From CAXXOK01 sp963663285 (GTDB taxonomy: Bacteria > Bacillota > Clostridia > Christensenellales > Aristaeellaceae), in contig CAXXNI010000002.1 in assembly GCA_963663285.2 (NCBI GenBank), positions 1,736,001 through 1,800,000 on the forward strand: a DNA stretch of 64,000 nt, read 5' to 3'. The notes below the pieces were generated by a model that worked only from the letters and a program-made list of their open reading frames with translations, was not told the origin of the DNA and did no database searches. Below are positions 34,992-44,051 of the stretch, one piece after another; the first letter of the stretch is position 1; every line of letters begins with the position of its first letter. Both the position numbers and the translations under genes were made by a program.

Positions 34992-35675
34992 ATGTTTTAT
35001 TGGGATTGGACCATGATTTTATTGCTCCCCGGTCTGCTGCTGGGGCTATGGGCACAGTATAAAGTAAAGTCGGCTTACGCCAAGTACGGCAAAATCGGCA
35101 CCCGTCGTGGCGTTACCGCCGATCAGGTAGCCACGGACTTATTGACACGCGACGGCAACCAGTATGTTTCTATTCAGCCTGTTTCCGGGGAGTTGACCGA
35201 TAACTACGACCCCCGTTCCAACGTCCTTCATCTTTCCCAGGGCGTTTACGGAAGCAACAGCATCGCCGCTATTGGAATTGCCGCACACGAGTGTGGCCAT
35301 GCCATGCAAAAGCAGCATGATTACGGGCCGCTCAAACTGCGTTCCGCCTTTGTGCCCGTCGTCAACATCGGCAGTACCCTGTATTTCCCGATCTTCATCC
35401 TCGGGTTTATCTTTTCATGGGAGCCGTTAATTACTATCGGTATTGTGTGTTTTGCGCTAACCTTCCTTTTTTCGCTCATCACGCTGCCAGTGGAGTTTAA
35501 CGCCAGCAGGCGCGCGATGGACGCGTTGGCGCAGGGTAACTATGTAACACAGGATGAGCTGGATGGCGTTCGCGCGGTGCTCAGCGCAGCAGCGCTTACG
35601 TATGTAGCCGCTGCCATCAGCAGCCTTTTGCAGCTATTGCGCCTGCTGCTGTTATCCCGCAGCCGCCGGGATTAG
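34992..35675 (+). CDS. Membrane zinc metallopeptidase, YugP family
   Basis: A 227-residue membrane-bound neutral zinc peptidase of the YugP type. The start at 34992 has GGAGG just upstream. An N-terminal membrane segment (about 5-22) is followed by the catalytic motif HECGH in IAAHECGHAMQ (about residue 97), two hydrophobic segments (about 120-165) and a C-terminal one (about 200-220). Further sequence such as NVLHLSQGVYGSNSIAA matches the family. Physiological substrate unknown. It is a single-gene unit ended by a strong hairpin. Confidence 0.9.
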   Translation: MFYWDWTMILLLPGLLLGLWAQYKVKSAYAKYGKIGTRRGVTADQVATDLLTRDGNQYVSIQPVSGELTDNYDPRSNVLHLSQGVYGSNSIAAIGIAAHECGHAMQKQHDYGPLKLRSAFVPVVNIGSTLYFPIFILGFIFSWEPLITIGIVCFALTFLFSLITLPVEFNASRRAMDALAQGNYVTQDELDGVRAVLSAAALTYVAAAISSLLQLLRLLLLSRSRRD

Positions 35676-35693
35676 TCCGGGCTTTGTTTTCCC

Positions 35694-35730
35694 CGCGTGC
35701 GATGCCGCCTGTGCATCGCACGCGTTCTTT
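35694..35730 (+). terminator. Intrinsic terminator after the metallopeptidase
   Basis: CGCGTGCGATGC (35694-35705) pairs with GCATCGCACGCG (35713-35724), followed by TTCTTT. Confidence 0.8.
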
Positions 35731-35769
35731 CCCCGTATTTCCATCGTACCGTAGAGGAGGGTGACCGCC

Positions 35770-38220
35770 GTGGACGAGATGCTTCGGGTATCGGTTCGCG
35801 AGCTGGTCTCCTTTTCCTATTTTTCGCCGGATATTGTGCCCGGCGGTAACATGGCGGATATGCTGGCCGGTACGAAAGCGCATCAGGCGCGCGAAGCCGC
35901 GCAGGAGGCCGAATTCGAGGTTGAAAAGCCTTTGCGCTGCGATGTGACGCAAGCCGGAGAAACCGTGACCGTTTTTGGCCGTATGGATGCATTTCAGGAT
36001 GGCGAGCCACCCTGCGTGGAAGAGATAAAACTATGCCGCGAAGCACCCGCAGCGCCACTGCCAGATCACATCGCGCAGGCACGGCTTTACGGCGCGATGC
36101 TGGCGCTTTCCCAAGGCGTATCCCTTGTCGAGCTGCGCGTTGTGTACGTCAATGCCGGGGGAGAACCTCAGCGCGTTTTTACCGAGATACTTCCGGCCGA
36201 AACCCTGACAGACGAACTCACCTCCCTGCTGGCTCCTTGGCTCACCTTTGCCGTTGCCGAACGGGCGCACCGGCAAGCACGGAACGAAAGCCTGCGTTCG
36301 CTTGCTTTCCCTTTCACCGCCTATCGCAAAGGGCAGCGGGAACTGGCGGTACAGGTGTATACTGCCATTACGCGTAAAAAACGCCTGTTTGCTTCGCTGC
36401 CGACCGGAACCGGCAAAAGCGCCGCGGTGCTCTTTCCCGCCCTGAAAGCACTGGGCGAAGGAAAAACCCGCAAAATTCTCTACATCACGGCGCGTACCAC
36501 AGCCCGCCAAAGCCCGATGAACACACTGGAGAAGCTACGCGGGCAGGGAATGCGCGTGCGCGTATCCACGCTGCTGGCAAAGGAGAAGCTATGTCCCTCG
36601 CCGACCCGCTGCCACCCAGACGATTGTCCACGTGCCAAGGGACACTATTTGCGGCAGCCCGATGCCATCCAAAAGCTGCTGCAAATAGACGCTATCTGGG
36701 ATGAAGCGGTGATTACCTCCATCGCAGACGAATACCAGCTCTGCCCCTTTGAACTGGGTCTGGTATTAACCGAGCTTGCGGATGTTGTTTTGATGGATGT
36801 CAATTACGCGTTTGATCCATTTGTACAGATCGCACGGCTGTTTAAACAGCGCCGGGATTTTACATTGCTTGTGGATGAAGCCCACCATTTGCTTTCCCGC
36901 GTGCGGGACAGCCTTTCCGGCACGCTGGACAGCCGCGAGCTACGCACCTATCGCACCGCTTTTGGTAAAGCGCTGGGGCGCAAACACCTCTATTACAAAC
37001 AACTCACCGCAATGATTAACGCGCTACGCGCCATCGGGAACAACCCGGAGGATACGGAAAATTGCATGGCAGCATCGCCGGACGGGCAAATAGAAGGCAA
37101 TGAAGATGCTACGCAAGTTGAAGGTATAAGCACGCACAATCATTTATCCTCGGGTCATCCCACAGCCACTGCAACCCGGCAGCCCTTCCGAATGATAGAA
37201 CGCAGTTTGCCCAATCCACTGGACGAAATTGCGCCTTTGGTGGAAACCCTCATCCAAGCTACGATGGAATTGCTGATGAACAAACTGCCGTCCGCCGAAT
37301 GCCGCCATGACGCAGGCACCCTGCTGCGCACGCTATGCACTTTTTCTTACGCCGCCGAACATTATGGCGAGCGGTATGCTACATTGGTCGAACAGCACGG
37401 CCGTGAGCGCGTGTTGGAACTGTTTTGCCTCTCTCCGGCGGAATCTATCGCGGCAACGACCAAGGGGCTGCGCGGAAGTGTGTTCTTTTCGGCAACCCTG
37501 TCGCCGCTCCCCGCGATGCGGGCACTTCTGGGCGGCACAGAGGATGACGCGGTATTCTCACTGCCGTCTCCATTTTCACCCGAACGGTTGGCTGTGGTAC
37601 GCAAGCGCATCCCTACCCGCTATACTCTGCGGGAAAGCAGCGCTGCCGCCGTAGCGCAAAGCATCGCCGATATGGTGCAAACGCGACCGGGTAAATATAT
37701 CGTATACTTTCCCAGTTACGCCTATTTGCGTTTAGTACTGGAGCCGCTTTCCGCCTTACCGCTGCCTCCGCTGCTGGTGCAGGAGAACGATATGGGTGAG
37801 GATGCGCGCGCCCGTTTTTTGGCAACTTTTACACAGGATAAAGGTTCAATCCTTGGGCTTTGTGTTTTAGGAGGTTTGTTTGCCGAGGGAATCGATTTGC
37901 CCGGCGAGCAGCTCATCGGGGTATTGATCGTCGGTGTGGGTTTGCCTACGCCCTCTCTGCAGCTTCGTACGTTGCAGCGCTACTATCAGGCACAATTCGG
38001 CGATGGTTTTCTCTACGCATGGATGATTCCCGCCATGCAAAAAGTGCTGCAAGCTGCCGGACGCGTTATCCGCACGGAAACAGATAAAGGAATCGTCGTA
38101 TTGGTGGACGAACGTTATTACGAACCGGGTTATATACGCCTGTTGCCGCCGGAATGGCGCCTGACCAATGAAAATATTGAGCAAGCCGCGGCCAACCTGC
38201 GAAAGTTGGAGGACCTATGA
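35770..38220 (+). CDS. Cas4-like nuclease-XPD/DinG-family helicase fusion
   Basis: A DNA helicase of 816 residues with an attached nuclease-like domain. Residues about 1-165 resemble a PD-(D/E)XK (Cas4/RecB-like) fold: GTKAHQ, FGRMDAF, VEEIKL and HIAQARLYG are the expected motif positions. The XPD/Rad3 helicase follows: Walker A PTGTGKS (about 213), an iron-sulfur cluster domain with four cysteines (C-x5-C-x4-C from about 275, then the C of LCPFELG), the DEAH box VDEAHH (about 367), and a C-terminal helicase domain with QAAGRVIR. A polar insert lies at about 420-470. GTG at 35770 is favoured by AGGAGG 9 bases upstream. Likely DNA repair. It overlaps the next gene by 4 bases. Confidence 0.88.
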   Translation: MDEMLRVSVRELVSFSYFSPDIVPGGNMADMLAGTKAHQAREAAQEAEFEVEKPLRCDVTQAGETVTVFGRMDAFQDGEPPCVEEIKLCREAPAAPLPDHIAQARLYGAMLALSQGVSLVELRVVYVNAGGEPQRVFTEILPAETLTDELTSLLAPWLTFAVAERAHRQARNESLRSLAFPFTAYRKGQRELAVQVYTAITRKKRLFASLPTGTGKSAAVLFPALKALGEGKTRKILYITARTTARQSPMNTLEKLRGQGMRVRVSTLLAKEKLCPSPTRCHPDDCPRAKGHYLRQPDAIQKLLQIDAIWDEAVITSIADEYQLCPFELGLVLTELADVVLMDVNYAFDPFVQIARLFKQRRDFTLLVDEAHHLLSRVRDSLSGTLDSRELRTYRTAFGKALGRKHLYYKQLTAMINALRAIGNNPEDTENCMAASPDGQIEGNEDATQVEGISTHNHLSSGHPTATATRQPFRMIERSLPNPLDEIAPLVETLIQATMELLMNKLPSAECRHDAGTLLRTLCTFSYAAEHYGERYATLVEQHGRERVLELFCLSPAESIAATTKGLRGSVFFSATLSPLPAMRALLGGTEDDAVFSLPSPFSPERLAVVRKRIPTRYTLRESSAAAVAQSIADMVQTRPGKYIVYFPSYAYLRLVLEPLSALPLPPLLVQENDMGEDARARFLATFTQDKGSILGLCVLGGLFAEGIDLPGEQLIGVLIVGVGLPTPSLQLRTLQRYYQAQFGDGFLYAWMIPAMQKVLQAAGRVIRTETDKGIVVLVDERYYEPGYIRLLPPEWRLTNENIEQAAANLRKLEDL

Positions 38221-39167
38221 GGAAAAAGCATTGGTTATGGGCTATTCTCGCATTGGTTGTTATACTGGCCGGAACCGCCGGATGGGTCTATACCCACCTC
38301 AAGGCGGGCAGTCAGGGAGTGCTATACCATATTACCGGCGGTGCCGGCGATATGTACTTGCTTGGGTCCATCCATATTGGCAATCAGGATATGTACCCCT
38401 TTGGAGATTCTATCCGGCAGGCGATGGAAGAAGCGAACACCTTTGTATATGAGTGTGATACCACTTCGGACGAAGCCCTTGCCGGTTTGCGAAGCCGTAT
38501 GGCGCTGCCGGAAGGGCAAACCCTGCAGACAATCATCGGTGATCCGCTATTTGCACAGCTTACAGAGGTTTGCGATCTGCTGTCATTATCGCTGGAAACG
38601 CTGAATCGTCAAAAGCCTTGGGCTGTCATCAATACGCTTGCTGTGTACTCTACCGCCGCGGAACTGGGAACGAAAAACATCAATCAGGCGCTTTCCCTGG
38701 GTGTGGAGAAACAAGTGCAGGCTTATGCCGCCAAGCACAATAAACAAACCGCCTATCTGGAAACCGCTGCCGGACAAACGGATATACTGGAGGGGTTCAG
38801 TCCGGAACTGAAGCAGTATTTATTGCAAACAGAATGCGATACGATTCTCAACCCGCAAAATGCAACCGGTATGGACGCTACCATTGCCAGTTGGCCGCAG
38901 TGGTGGAAAAGCGGAAATGTGGACGCGTTTGCCGCCCAATACCAAAGCAGTTATCTTACGCCGGGCTACGAGGCAGCAGGAGCAGAGTATCACACCAAGC
39001 TGATTACCCTGCGCAATGAAAGCATGGGAGCTGCGTTGGCGGCCATGCTTGAAGACGGTGGTAACTATTTTGTTACGGTTGGCCTATTACACCTGGTATT
39101 ACCGGAAGACAGCATTGTTTTCTATCTGCAATCGCAGGGGTATGCTGTAACGCTTGTTACGCAGTAA
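38217..39167 (+). CDS. TraB/GumN family membrane-anchored protein
   Basis: A 316-residue TraB/GumN-like protein. Residues about 8-26 form a membrane anchor or signal peptide, followed by the family signature MYLLGSIHIG, a middle YLETAAGQ, and C-terminal FVTVGLLHLV with a conserved histidine. These proteins keep a glutamate-histidine core like Tiki metalloproteases, so a peptidase activity is possible but unproven. The start codon overlaps the helicase stop (ATGA), so the two are cotranslated, although no functional link is known. Confidence 0.85.
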   Translation: MRKKHWLWAILALVVILAGTAGWVYTHLKAGSQGVLYHITGGAGDMYLLGSIHIGNQDMYPFGDSIRQAMEEANTFVYECDTTSDEALAGLRSRMALPEGQTLQTIIGDPLFAQLTEVCDLLSLSLETLNRQKPWAVINTLAVYSTAAELGTKNINQALSLGVEKQVQAYAAKHNKQTAYLETAAGQTDILEGFSPELKQYLLQTECDTILNPQNATGMDATIASWPQWWKSGNVDAFAAQYQSSYLTPGYEAAGAEYHTKLITLRNESMGAALAAMLEDGGNYFVTVGLLHLVLPEDSIVFYLQSQGYAVTLVTQ

Positions 39168-39210
39168 CGGGTTTGATAACCCACAACACTTTTTAAAGGA
39201 GCATGGAAGC

Positions 39211-39648
39211 ATGAAAGACCAACAATTCAACGGGTATACGCTCAGTTGCAAACGCCGTAAGTTTAAGCTGAACGAGGTGATGACGTTGCTAAAGCTGACG
39301 TATTGGGCCAAAAACCGCGATGCGGATACGTCTAAAAAAGCACTGAAACATTCCTACCCCTTCGGCGTTTTTAACGCCGAACATAAGCTCGTTGGGTTTT
39401 TGCGTATCACCAGCGACAAAGCAACCGTGTACTACATCGCTGATGTTATCGTAGCGGAGGAAGAACGCGGCAAGGGGCTGGGGCTTGCGTTGGTGCGCTA
39501 TGCCCTTTCTGATACGGATGTCTGCCGCGGCAAAGGAATGCTGTTAACGCAAACAGCCGCCGGGCTTTACGCCAAAGAAGGCTTCTATGGCCTGAATGAC
39601 CGCCTGATGGTACGCGATCCGCTTCAAAAATATCCGGCAATGTCCTAA
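39211..39648 (+). CDS. GNAT-family N-acetyltransferase
   Basis: An acetyl-CoA-dependent acetyltransferase of 145 residues. Start 39211 has AAAGGA upstream. The acetyl-CoA motif A region is EEERGKGLGLALVRY (about residue 82), preceded by the strand YYIADVIVAEE. C-terminal YAKEGFYGLNDRLMVRDP fits the fold. The acceptor substrate is unknown. It lies 43 bases after the TraB-like gene and may share its transcript. Confidence 0.85.
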   Translation: MKDQQFNGYTLSCKRRKFKLNEVMTLLKLTYWAKNRDADTSKKALKHSYPFGVFNAEHKLVGFLRITSDKATVYYIADVIVAEEERGKGLGLALVRYALSDTDVCRGKGMLLTQTAAGLYAKEGFYGLNDRLMVRDPLQKYPAMS

Positions 39649-39900
39649 GGATCAGGTTATACACTTTACACCGCATTCTTATAGGCCGGTTAATATCTTT
39701 CTGCTCCGAACATTCCTATTCATTGTTCTCAATTTTCATAGATAAAATATTTATTGCTTTCATCATCATTATTTGTTTTGCTGCGGCACTTTTTTGTCGT
39801 TTATCAATCTGTTCGTGGACTGTGCCACGATTTAACCCCATACGTTGCCTGCAACCCTGTCGCGTTTGCGGCCCTTTACTACCCATATCAACCGGTATAA
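39649..39900. other. Intergenic stretch without a recognised gene
   Basis: AT-rich sequence between convergent genes. A short open frame from 39723 has no ribosome site or recognisable family and is not accepted as a gene. Confidence 0.5.
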
Positions 39901-39932
39901 AAGCGGCGATGCTTTCTGCATCGCCGCTTTGC
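39901..39932. terminator. Bidirectional terminator between convergent genes
   Basis: AAGCGGCGATGC (39901-39912) pairs with GCATCGCCGCTT (39918-39929); a TTTTA run on the minus strand marks it as the end of the methyltransferase transcript. Confidence 0.75.
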
Positions 39933-39951
39933 GTATCTATTATTTCTTCAC

Positions 39952-41124
39952 TTATTTGAACACCTGGTAAATACCACACTTCAAATACTGCGTTTCCGGT
40001 GAGGACGGCAGGATGGGATGATCCCTTCCCTGTGTACGAAACTCGATTTGCCTTAGTTGTACCCGCGCATCCTGCCCGGCATCCAGCAGCATCTGCTGAA
40101 ACATTTGTGGCAGCACATGCTGGCTGCACGAGCAGGTAACCAGATAACCACCGTCACGAACCAGCTTCATCCCGCGCAGATTGATCTCCTTATATCCCCG
40201 CAGTGCACCGGATACCGCCGAACGCGTCTTGGTAAACGCAGGCGGGTCCAGCACGACCATATCATAACTTTCATGGCGATCCTGCGCCGACCGCAGAAAA
40301 TCAAACGCATTGGCACACACAAAGCGTACCCGTTCCTCCACGCTGTTCAGACGCGCGTTTTCCGCAGCAAAGTCACAGGCATATTGGCTGATGTCCACAC
40401 CTGTCACCTCGCTCGCGCCAAAATGCGCCGCGTGCAAGGCAAAGCTGCCGGTATGCGTAAAACAATCCAGCACGCGCGCTCCATTGGCAAACGGCGCGAT
40501 GGCGGCACGGTTCTCTTTTTGATCCAGAAAGAAGCCGGTCTTTTGCCCCTGCTTTACATCCACCCAAAAATGAACGCCGTTTTCCACCATTTCTACACGA
40601 TCCGGCACATTCCCGTATAGCAGTCCCGTTTGCTGTGTCATGCCTTCCAGCTCGCGCACAGGCACATCGTTTCGTTCATAGATGCCCGCAGGCTCAAGTT
40701 CCTGCACCAATGCATCCACAATATCCTGCTTAAATGCTTCCATGCCCAGGCACAGTATCTGCAGTACGATAACATTGCTAAAAGCGTCGGCAATCACCGC
40801 AGGCAAGCCATCGCTTTCGGCAAAAAGCAGGCGACAGCTACGAAAATCCGCAAATTTACGACGATACTCCAGTGCGCGTTTCACACGACCAAAGATAAAT
40901 TCCCGGTCAATCGGCTCTTCCTTCCGGGATAATATTCGCAGCGAAATCTGCGAACGCGGATTGTAAACCGCCATTGCTAAAAATTTGCCGCGCGCGCTCT
41001 CCACACGCACAACTTTTCCCTCGGCATTTTCTCCGTCCACACGGGCAATATCACTGCGAAACACCCATGGGTGTCCACCATACACTCGTTTTTCTTTCCC
41101 CGGGTGCAATACAACCGTTGCCAT
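39952..41124 (-). CDS. Class I SAM-dependent rRNA methyltransferase (RlmI-like)
   Basis: Probable 23S rRNA cytosine-5 methyltransferase, 390 residues. The start at 41124 has GGGAGG 7 bases upstream; the frame back to 41172 is not supported. An N-terminal PUA domain (about 1-75, LHPGKEKRVYGGHPWVFRSDI) is followed by an EEHEE-like linker and the Rossmann methyltransferase with motif I VLDCFTHTGSFALHA and motif IV-like VLDPPAFTK. E. coli RlmI methylates C1962; equivalence here is inferred. Single-gene unit with terminator. Confidence 0.9.
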   Translation of the reverse strand: MATVVLHPGKEKRVYGGHPWVFRSDIARVDGENAEGKVVRVESARGKFLAMAVYNPRSQISLRILSRKEEPIDREFIFGRVKRALEYRRKFADFRSCRLLFAESDGLPAVIADAFSNVIVLQILCLGMEAFKQDIVDALVQELEPAGIYERNDVPVRELEGMTQQTGLLYGNVPDRVEMVENGVHFWVDVKQGQKTGFFLDQKENRAAIAPFANGARVLDCFTHTGSFALHAAHFGASEVTGVDISQYACDFAAENARLNSVEERVRFVCANAFDFLRSAQDRHESYDMVVLDPPAFTKTRSAVSGALRGYKEINLRGMKLVRDGGYLVTCSCSQHVLPQMFQQMLLDAGQDARVQLRQIEFRTQGRDHPILPSSPETQYLKCGIYQVFK

Positions 41125-41315
41125 GTTTGGCCTCCCATCCTTAATGCATGTATTATAGCACGCCGGATACACTGCCGCAATGCATCAACCCTCATACAGT
41201 AATTTACCGCTGCTGCGTTTACCTTGAGATAGCTTTTCAACACTTTGTATCCGCACCGAAACAAAGCGAGCATCGTTTCTTTGCAATTTACCTATATCCG
41301 AAGAAATAGAGAAAA

Positions 41316-41339
41316 CCGCCGGACCCGAAGGTCCGGCGG
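41316..41339 (-). terminator. Intrinsic terminator of the opp operon
   Basis: CCGCCGGACC (41316-41325) pairs with GGTCCGGCGG (41330-41339), followed on the minus strand by TTTTC. It ends the transcript 25 bases after the OppA stop. Confidence 0.85.
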
Positions 41340-41363
41340 CGAAGGAACGAAAACCAGAAATGC

Positions 41364-43025
41364 TTATTTGCCGAGCTGCGCGTCGTTGTTGCCGCTTTCG
41401 GTGGTCCACATTTCGAGCATGTTGATCGGATCGTTGAAGTCGGCGAGCCAGCCGTTACGGCAAATGTCGAAGTTGCCGGCTTTACGCTCGTCCAGGAACA
41501 CGGCCCAGTCGATGGACTTGATGGTCATGTTGATGCCAACCACAGCCAGATCCTGCTGCATACACTCAGCGATAGCAACGTGACCGGAGGTGTTGTTGGT
41601 CAGGTACTCAAAGCTGATCGGGGTGTTGGCGCTGAGCATGCCGTTATCGTCAAACTCAAAGCCAGCAGCCTTCAACAGTTCGATAGCACCGTCAACATCC
41701 ACTTCTTCGGAGAAGTAGCCATCAGCGCCATTGGGATACGCCCAAGCGGAAGCATCTTTGAAGACGCCGCCGTTACCATCCAACATGCCGGCGGGAATGA
41801 ACGAGGTAGCCGCCTGCTGCTCGGTCTGGGCAACGGTGTCGATGATGTACTGACGATCGATCAGTTTGGCGAAAGCTTTACGCATGTCGGCGGCCTGCTC
41901 AACGGTCTTGCCGTCAAAGAGGCTGCTCTTTACGTTGAAGCACATGTAGTACGTGCCCAGCTGGCCAACAACGTAGAAATCAGGATTGGATTTCAGGCTG
42001 GCAATCTGATCGGTGGGAACGGTGTCGATGAAGTCCAGATCGCCGTTCTGGTATGCGCTGTAGATCGCGGTATCGTCGTCGCTGAGCATGAACTCAAGAC
42101 GCTCGATCTTTACGTTCTCGGCATCCCAGTAGTAGGGGTTCTTCACATAAACCATGCTCTGGCCATGATCCCAGCTTTCCAGGGTGTAAGCACCGCTGGA
42201 TACAAAGCCGGCTTCCAGCGCCCAAGCGCCAGGATTGGTGGCGTTGTCGGGAGCCGCTTCAACTGTAGCCTGCTGAACGGGGAAGAAGGTGGGGAACGCA
42301 GCCAGGTCGAGCATGTAAGCGCAAGGCGCAAGCATAACAACGGTCAATGCGGTGCCGTCTTCAGAGGCGGTCACGTTCAGATCGTTGGGATAGCCGGCAA
42401 TGCCATTGAACATGTAGCTGTAGTCAGCGGCAGTCGCATCGCTGGCAGCGCGCTTCCAGCTGTATTCAAAGTCTTTGGCGGTCAGGTCGGTGCCGTCGCT
42501 CCACTTGAGGCCTTCACGGATGTGGAAGGTGTAGGTGAGGCCGTCATCGCTGACATCGTAGCCGGTAGCCAGGTTGGGGGCCAGTTCGCCGGCGGCGTCA
42601 TAGGTGTACAGACCCGCGAAGCTGTTGGCAGCCAGGCAAGCGCCGTCCACGGAAGAGTTCAGCGCCGGGTCGAGCTTATCGGGCTCGGAAGCCAAGCAGA
42701 GCTTCAACGTGGTGTTGTCGCCGTAATCGGAATACATAAAGAACTTGGTGCCGTACGCATTGGCGTAGAAGCCCGACAGTCCTTCTTTGGCCATATACAG
42801 GTCATTGTAGTAGTAGATCGGGCAAAGAGCGCCGGTATCCATCAGGATATCCTCCGCTTCGTGCATCAAAGTTACACGATCGGCGAAATCGGTGGTGGAT
42901 TTGATCTGCGCAATCAGCGCGTCGTACCCGGACCAATCCGGCTCAGAGCCTTCGTCCGCAAGCGCAACAGCGCCGAAGGACAGAACCATCGTGATCGACA
43001 GTAGCAGGGCAAGCAACTTTTTCAT
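41364..43025 (-). CDS. oppA: Oligopeptide-binding protein (SBP family 5), apparently circularly permuted
   Basis: Extracellular peptide-binding protein of 553 residues. Signal peptide about 1-23, ending VALADEG with no lipobox cysteine. Residues about 31-101 (YDALIAQ ... HEAEDILM ... CPIYYYNDLYMAKEGLSGFY ... FMYSDYG) match the extreme C-terminal segment of OppA-type proteins. From residue 106 the chain restarts as a normal mature N terminus (TLKLCLASEPDKLDPALN ... WSDGTDLTAKDFEYSWKR) and runs to LEMWTTESGNNDAQ, the point where the C-terminal segment would normally follow, then stops. The whole fold is thus present once, in permuted order. It is the last gene of the opp operon, with AGGAGGAAA before the ATG and a terminator 25 bases after it. 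Confidence 0.85.
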   Translation of the reverse strand: MKKLLALLLSITMVLSFGAVALADEGSEPDWSGYDALIAQIKSTTDFADRVTLMHEAEDILMDTGALCPIYYYNDLYMAKEGLSGFYANAYGTKFFMYSDYGDNTTLKLCLASEPDKLDPALNSSVDGACLAANSFAGLYTYDAAGELAPNLATGYDVSDDGLTYTFHIREGLKWSDGTDLTAKDFEYSWKRAASDATAADYSYMFNGIAGYPNDLNVTASEDGTALTVVMLAPCAYMLDLAAFPTFFPVQQATVEAAPDNATNPGAWALEAGFVSSGAYTLESWDHGQSMVYVKNPYYWDAENVKIERLEFMLSDDDTAIYSAYQNGDLDFIDTVPTDQIASLKSNPDFYVVGQLGTYYMCFNVKSSLFDGKTVEQAADMRKAFAKLIDRQYIIDTVAQTEQQAATSFIPAGMLDGNGGVFKDASAWAYPNGADGYFSEEVDVDGAIELLKAAGFEFDDNGMLSANTPISFEYLTNNTSGHVAIAECMQQDLAVVGINMTIKSIDWAVFLDERKAGNFDICRNGWLADFNDPINMLEMWTTESGNNDAQLGK

Positions 43026-43044
43026 GGTTTTTCCTCCTCGAATT

Positions 43045-43072
43045 AATTATATCAACGGTCAAGCCGTTTGAT
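43045..43072 (-). repeat. Intergenic hairpin before oppA
   Basis: On the minus strand ATATCAAACGG pairs with CCGTTGATAT with one bulged A. It lies between the OppF stop and the OppA ribosome site, without a T-run, so it probably adjusts relative mRNA stability within the operon. Confidence 0.5.
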
Positions 43073-43076
43073 ATCG

Positions 43077-44051
43077 TCAGCCTTGGGGATGGAAACAGGC
43101 CACGCGGTGTCCGGATGCAACTTCATCCAGACTCGGGCACTGCTGCGCACATTCTTCCGTCGCATAGCGGCAGCGGGAACGGAACGGGCAGCCTTTGGGC
43201 ATATGCAGGGGGCTGGGAACGTCGCCCTGCAAAATAATACGGTGGCGCTCGCGAGCCGATTTAGGATCCGGCAGCGGTATCGCGGAAATCAGCGATTGCG
43301 TATACGGGTGCATCGGGTGTGAAATAATCTCATCCGCTGATGCGATTTCCACAATTTTGCCCAAATACATTACCGCAATGCGGCGGCTCATATGCTGCAC
43401 TACCAGCAGATCGTGTGCGATAAACAGGTAGGCGATTCCCAGTTTTTCCTGCAATTCTTCAAAGGTGTTAATAATCTGCGCTTGGATGGAAACATCCAAT
43501 GCCGAAACCGGCTCATCGCAGACAATGAAACGCGGATTTACCGCCAAAGCGCGGGCAATACCGACACGCTGGCGCTGGCCGCCGGAGAATTCATGCGCAT
43601 AACGGCGAGCATGCTCACTGTTAAGGCCAACCAGCTGTAACAGTTCGGCAATTTTATCCCTGCGCTCCCCTTTGGATGAATACAAATGGTGAATATCCAA
43701 CGGCTCGCCGACGATGTCGCCCATAGTCATGCGCGGATTCAGCGAAGAATACGGATCCTGAAAAACGATCTGCATATCTTTGCGGTACTGGTTAATATTA
43801 TGATCCGTAATCAATTTTCCGTCAAAATAAACCTCACCGCCGGTTGGCTTATACAGCCGCAGCAGTGTGCGGCCTACTGTGGTTTTACCGCAGCCGCTTT
43901 CCCCCACAAGCCCCAGCGTTTCCCCTTCATCAATTGTGAAGGATACATCGTCAACGGCTTTGAGCTTCAGCTTGGTAATCATATCGGCTTTCACCGTGAA
44001 ATACTGTTTCAGGTGACGAACATCTACCAAAGGATGGTTGTTCTCGCTCAC
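43077..44051 (-). CDS. oppF: Oligopeptide ABC transporter ATP-binding protein OppF
   Basis: One of the paired ATPases of the peptide importer, 324 residues. Walker A GESGCGKTT, signature EFSGGQRQRV, Walker B FIVCDEPVSALD and switch histidine FIAHDL are intact. The C-terminal extension with the oligopeptide_C region CPFRSRCRYATEECAQQCPS carries four cysteines that probably bind an iron-sulfur cluster, as known for related Dpp/Opp ATPases. Its start overlaps the oppD stop by 4 bases. Confidence 0.94.
   Translation of the reverse strand: MSENNHPLVDVRHLKQYFTVKADMITKLKLKAVDDVSFTIDEGETLGLVGESGCGKTTVGRTLLRLYKPTGGEVYFDGKLITDHNINQYRKDMQIVFQDPYSSLNPRMTMGDIVGEPLDIHHLYSSKGERRDKIAELLQLVGLNSEHARRYAHEFSGGQRQRVGIARALAVNPRFIVCDEPVSALDVSIQAQIINTFEELQEKLGIAYLFIAHDLLVVQHMSRRIAVMYLGKIVEIASADEIISHPMHPYTQSLISAIPLPDPKSARERHRIILQGDVPSPLHMPKGCPFRSRCRYATEECAQQCPSLDEVASGHRVACFHPQG

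Noticed and set aside
39723..39959. Hydrophobic 78-residue plus-strand frame
   Set aside because: No ribosome site; it runs over the convergent terminator and into the methyltransferase gene's end.
41580..43004. 474-residue plus-strand open frame opposite OppA
   Set aside because: It mirrors the OppA gene on the other strand; the minus-strand protein has a signal peptide, family motifs and operon context, and the antisense frame has none.
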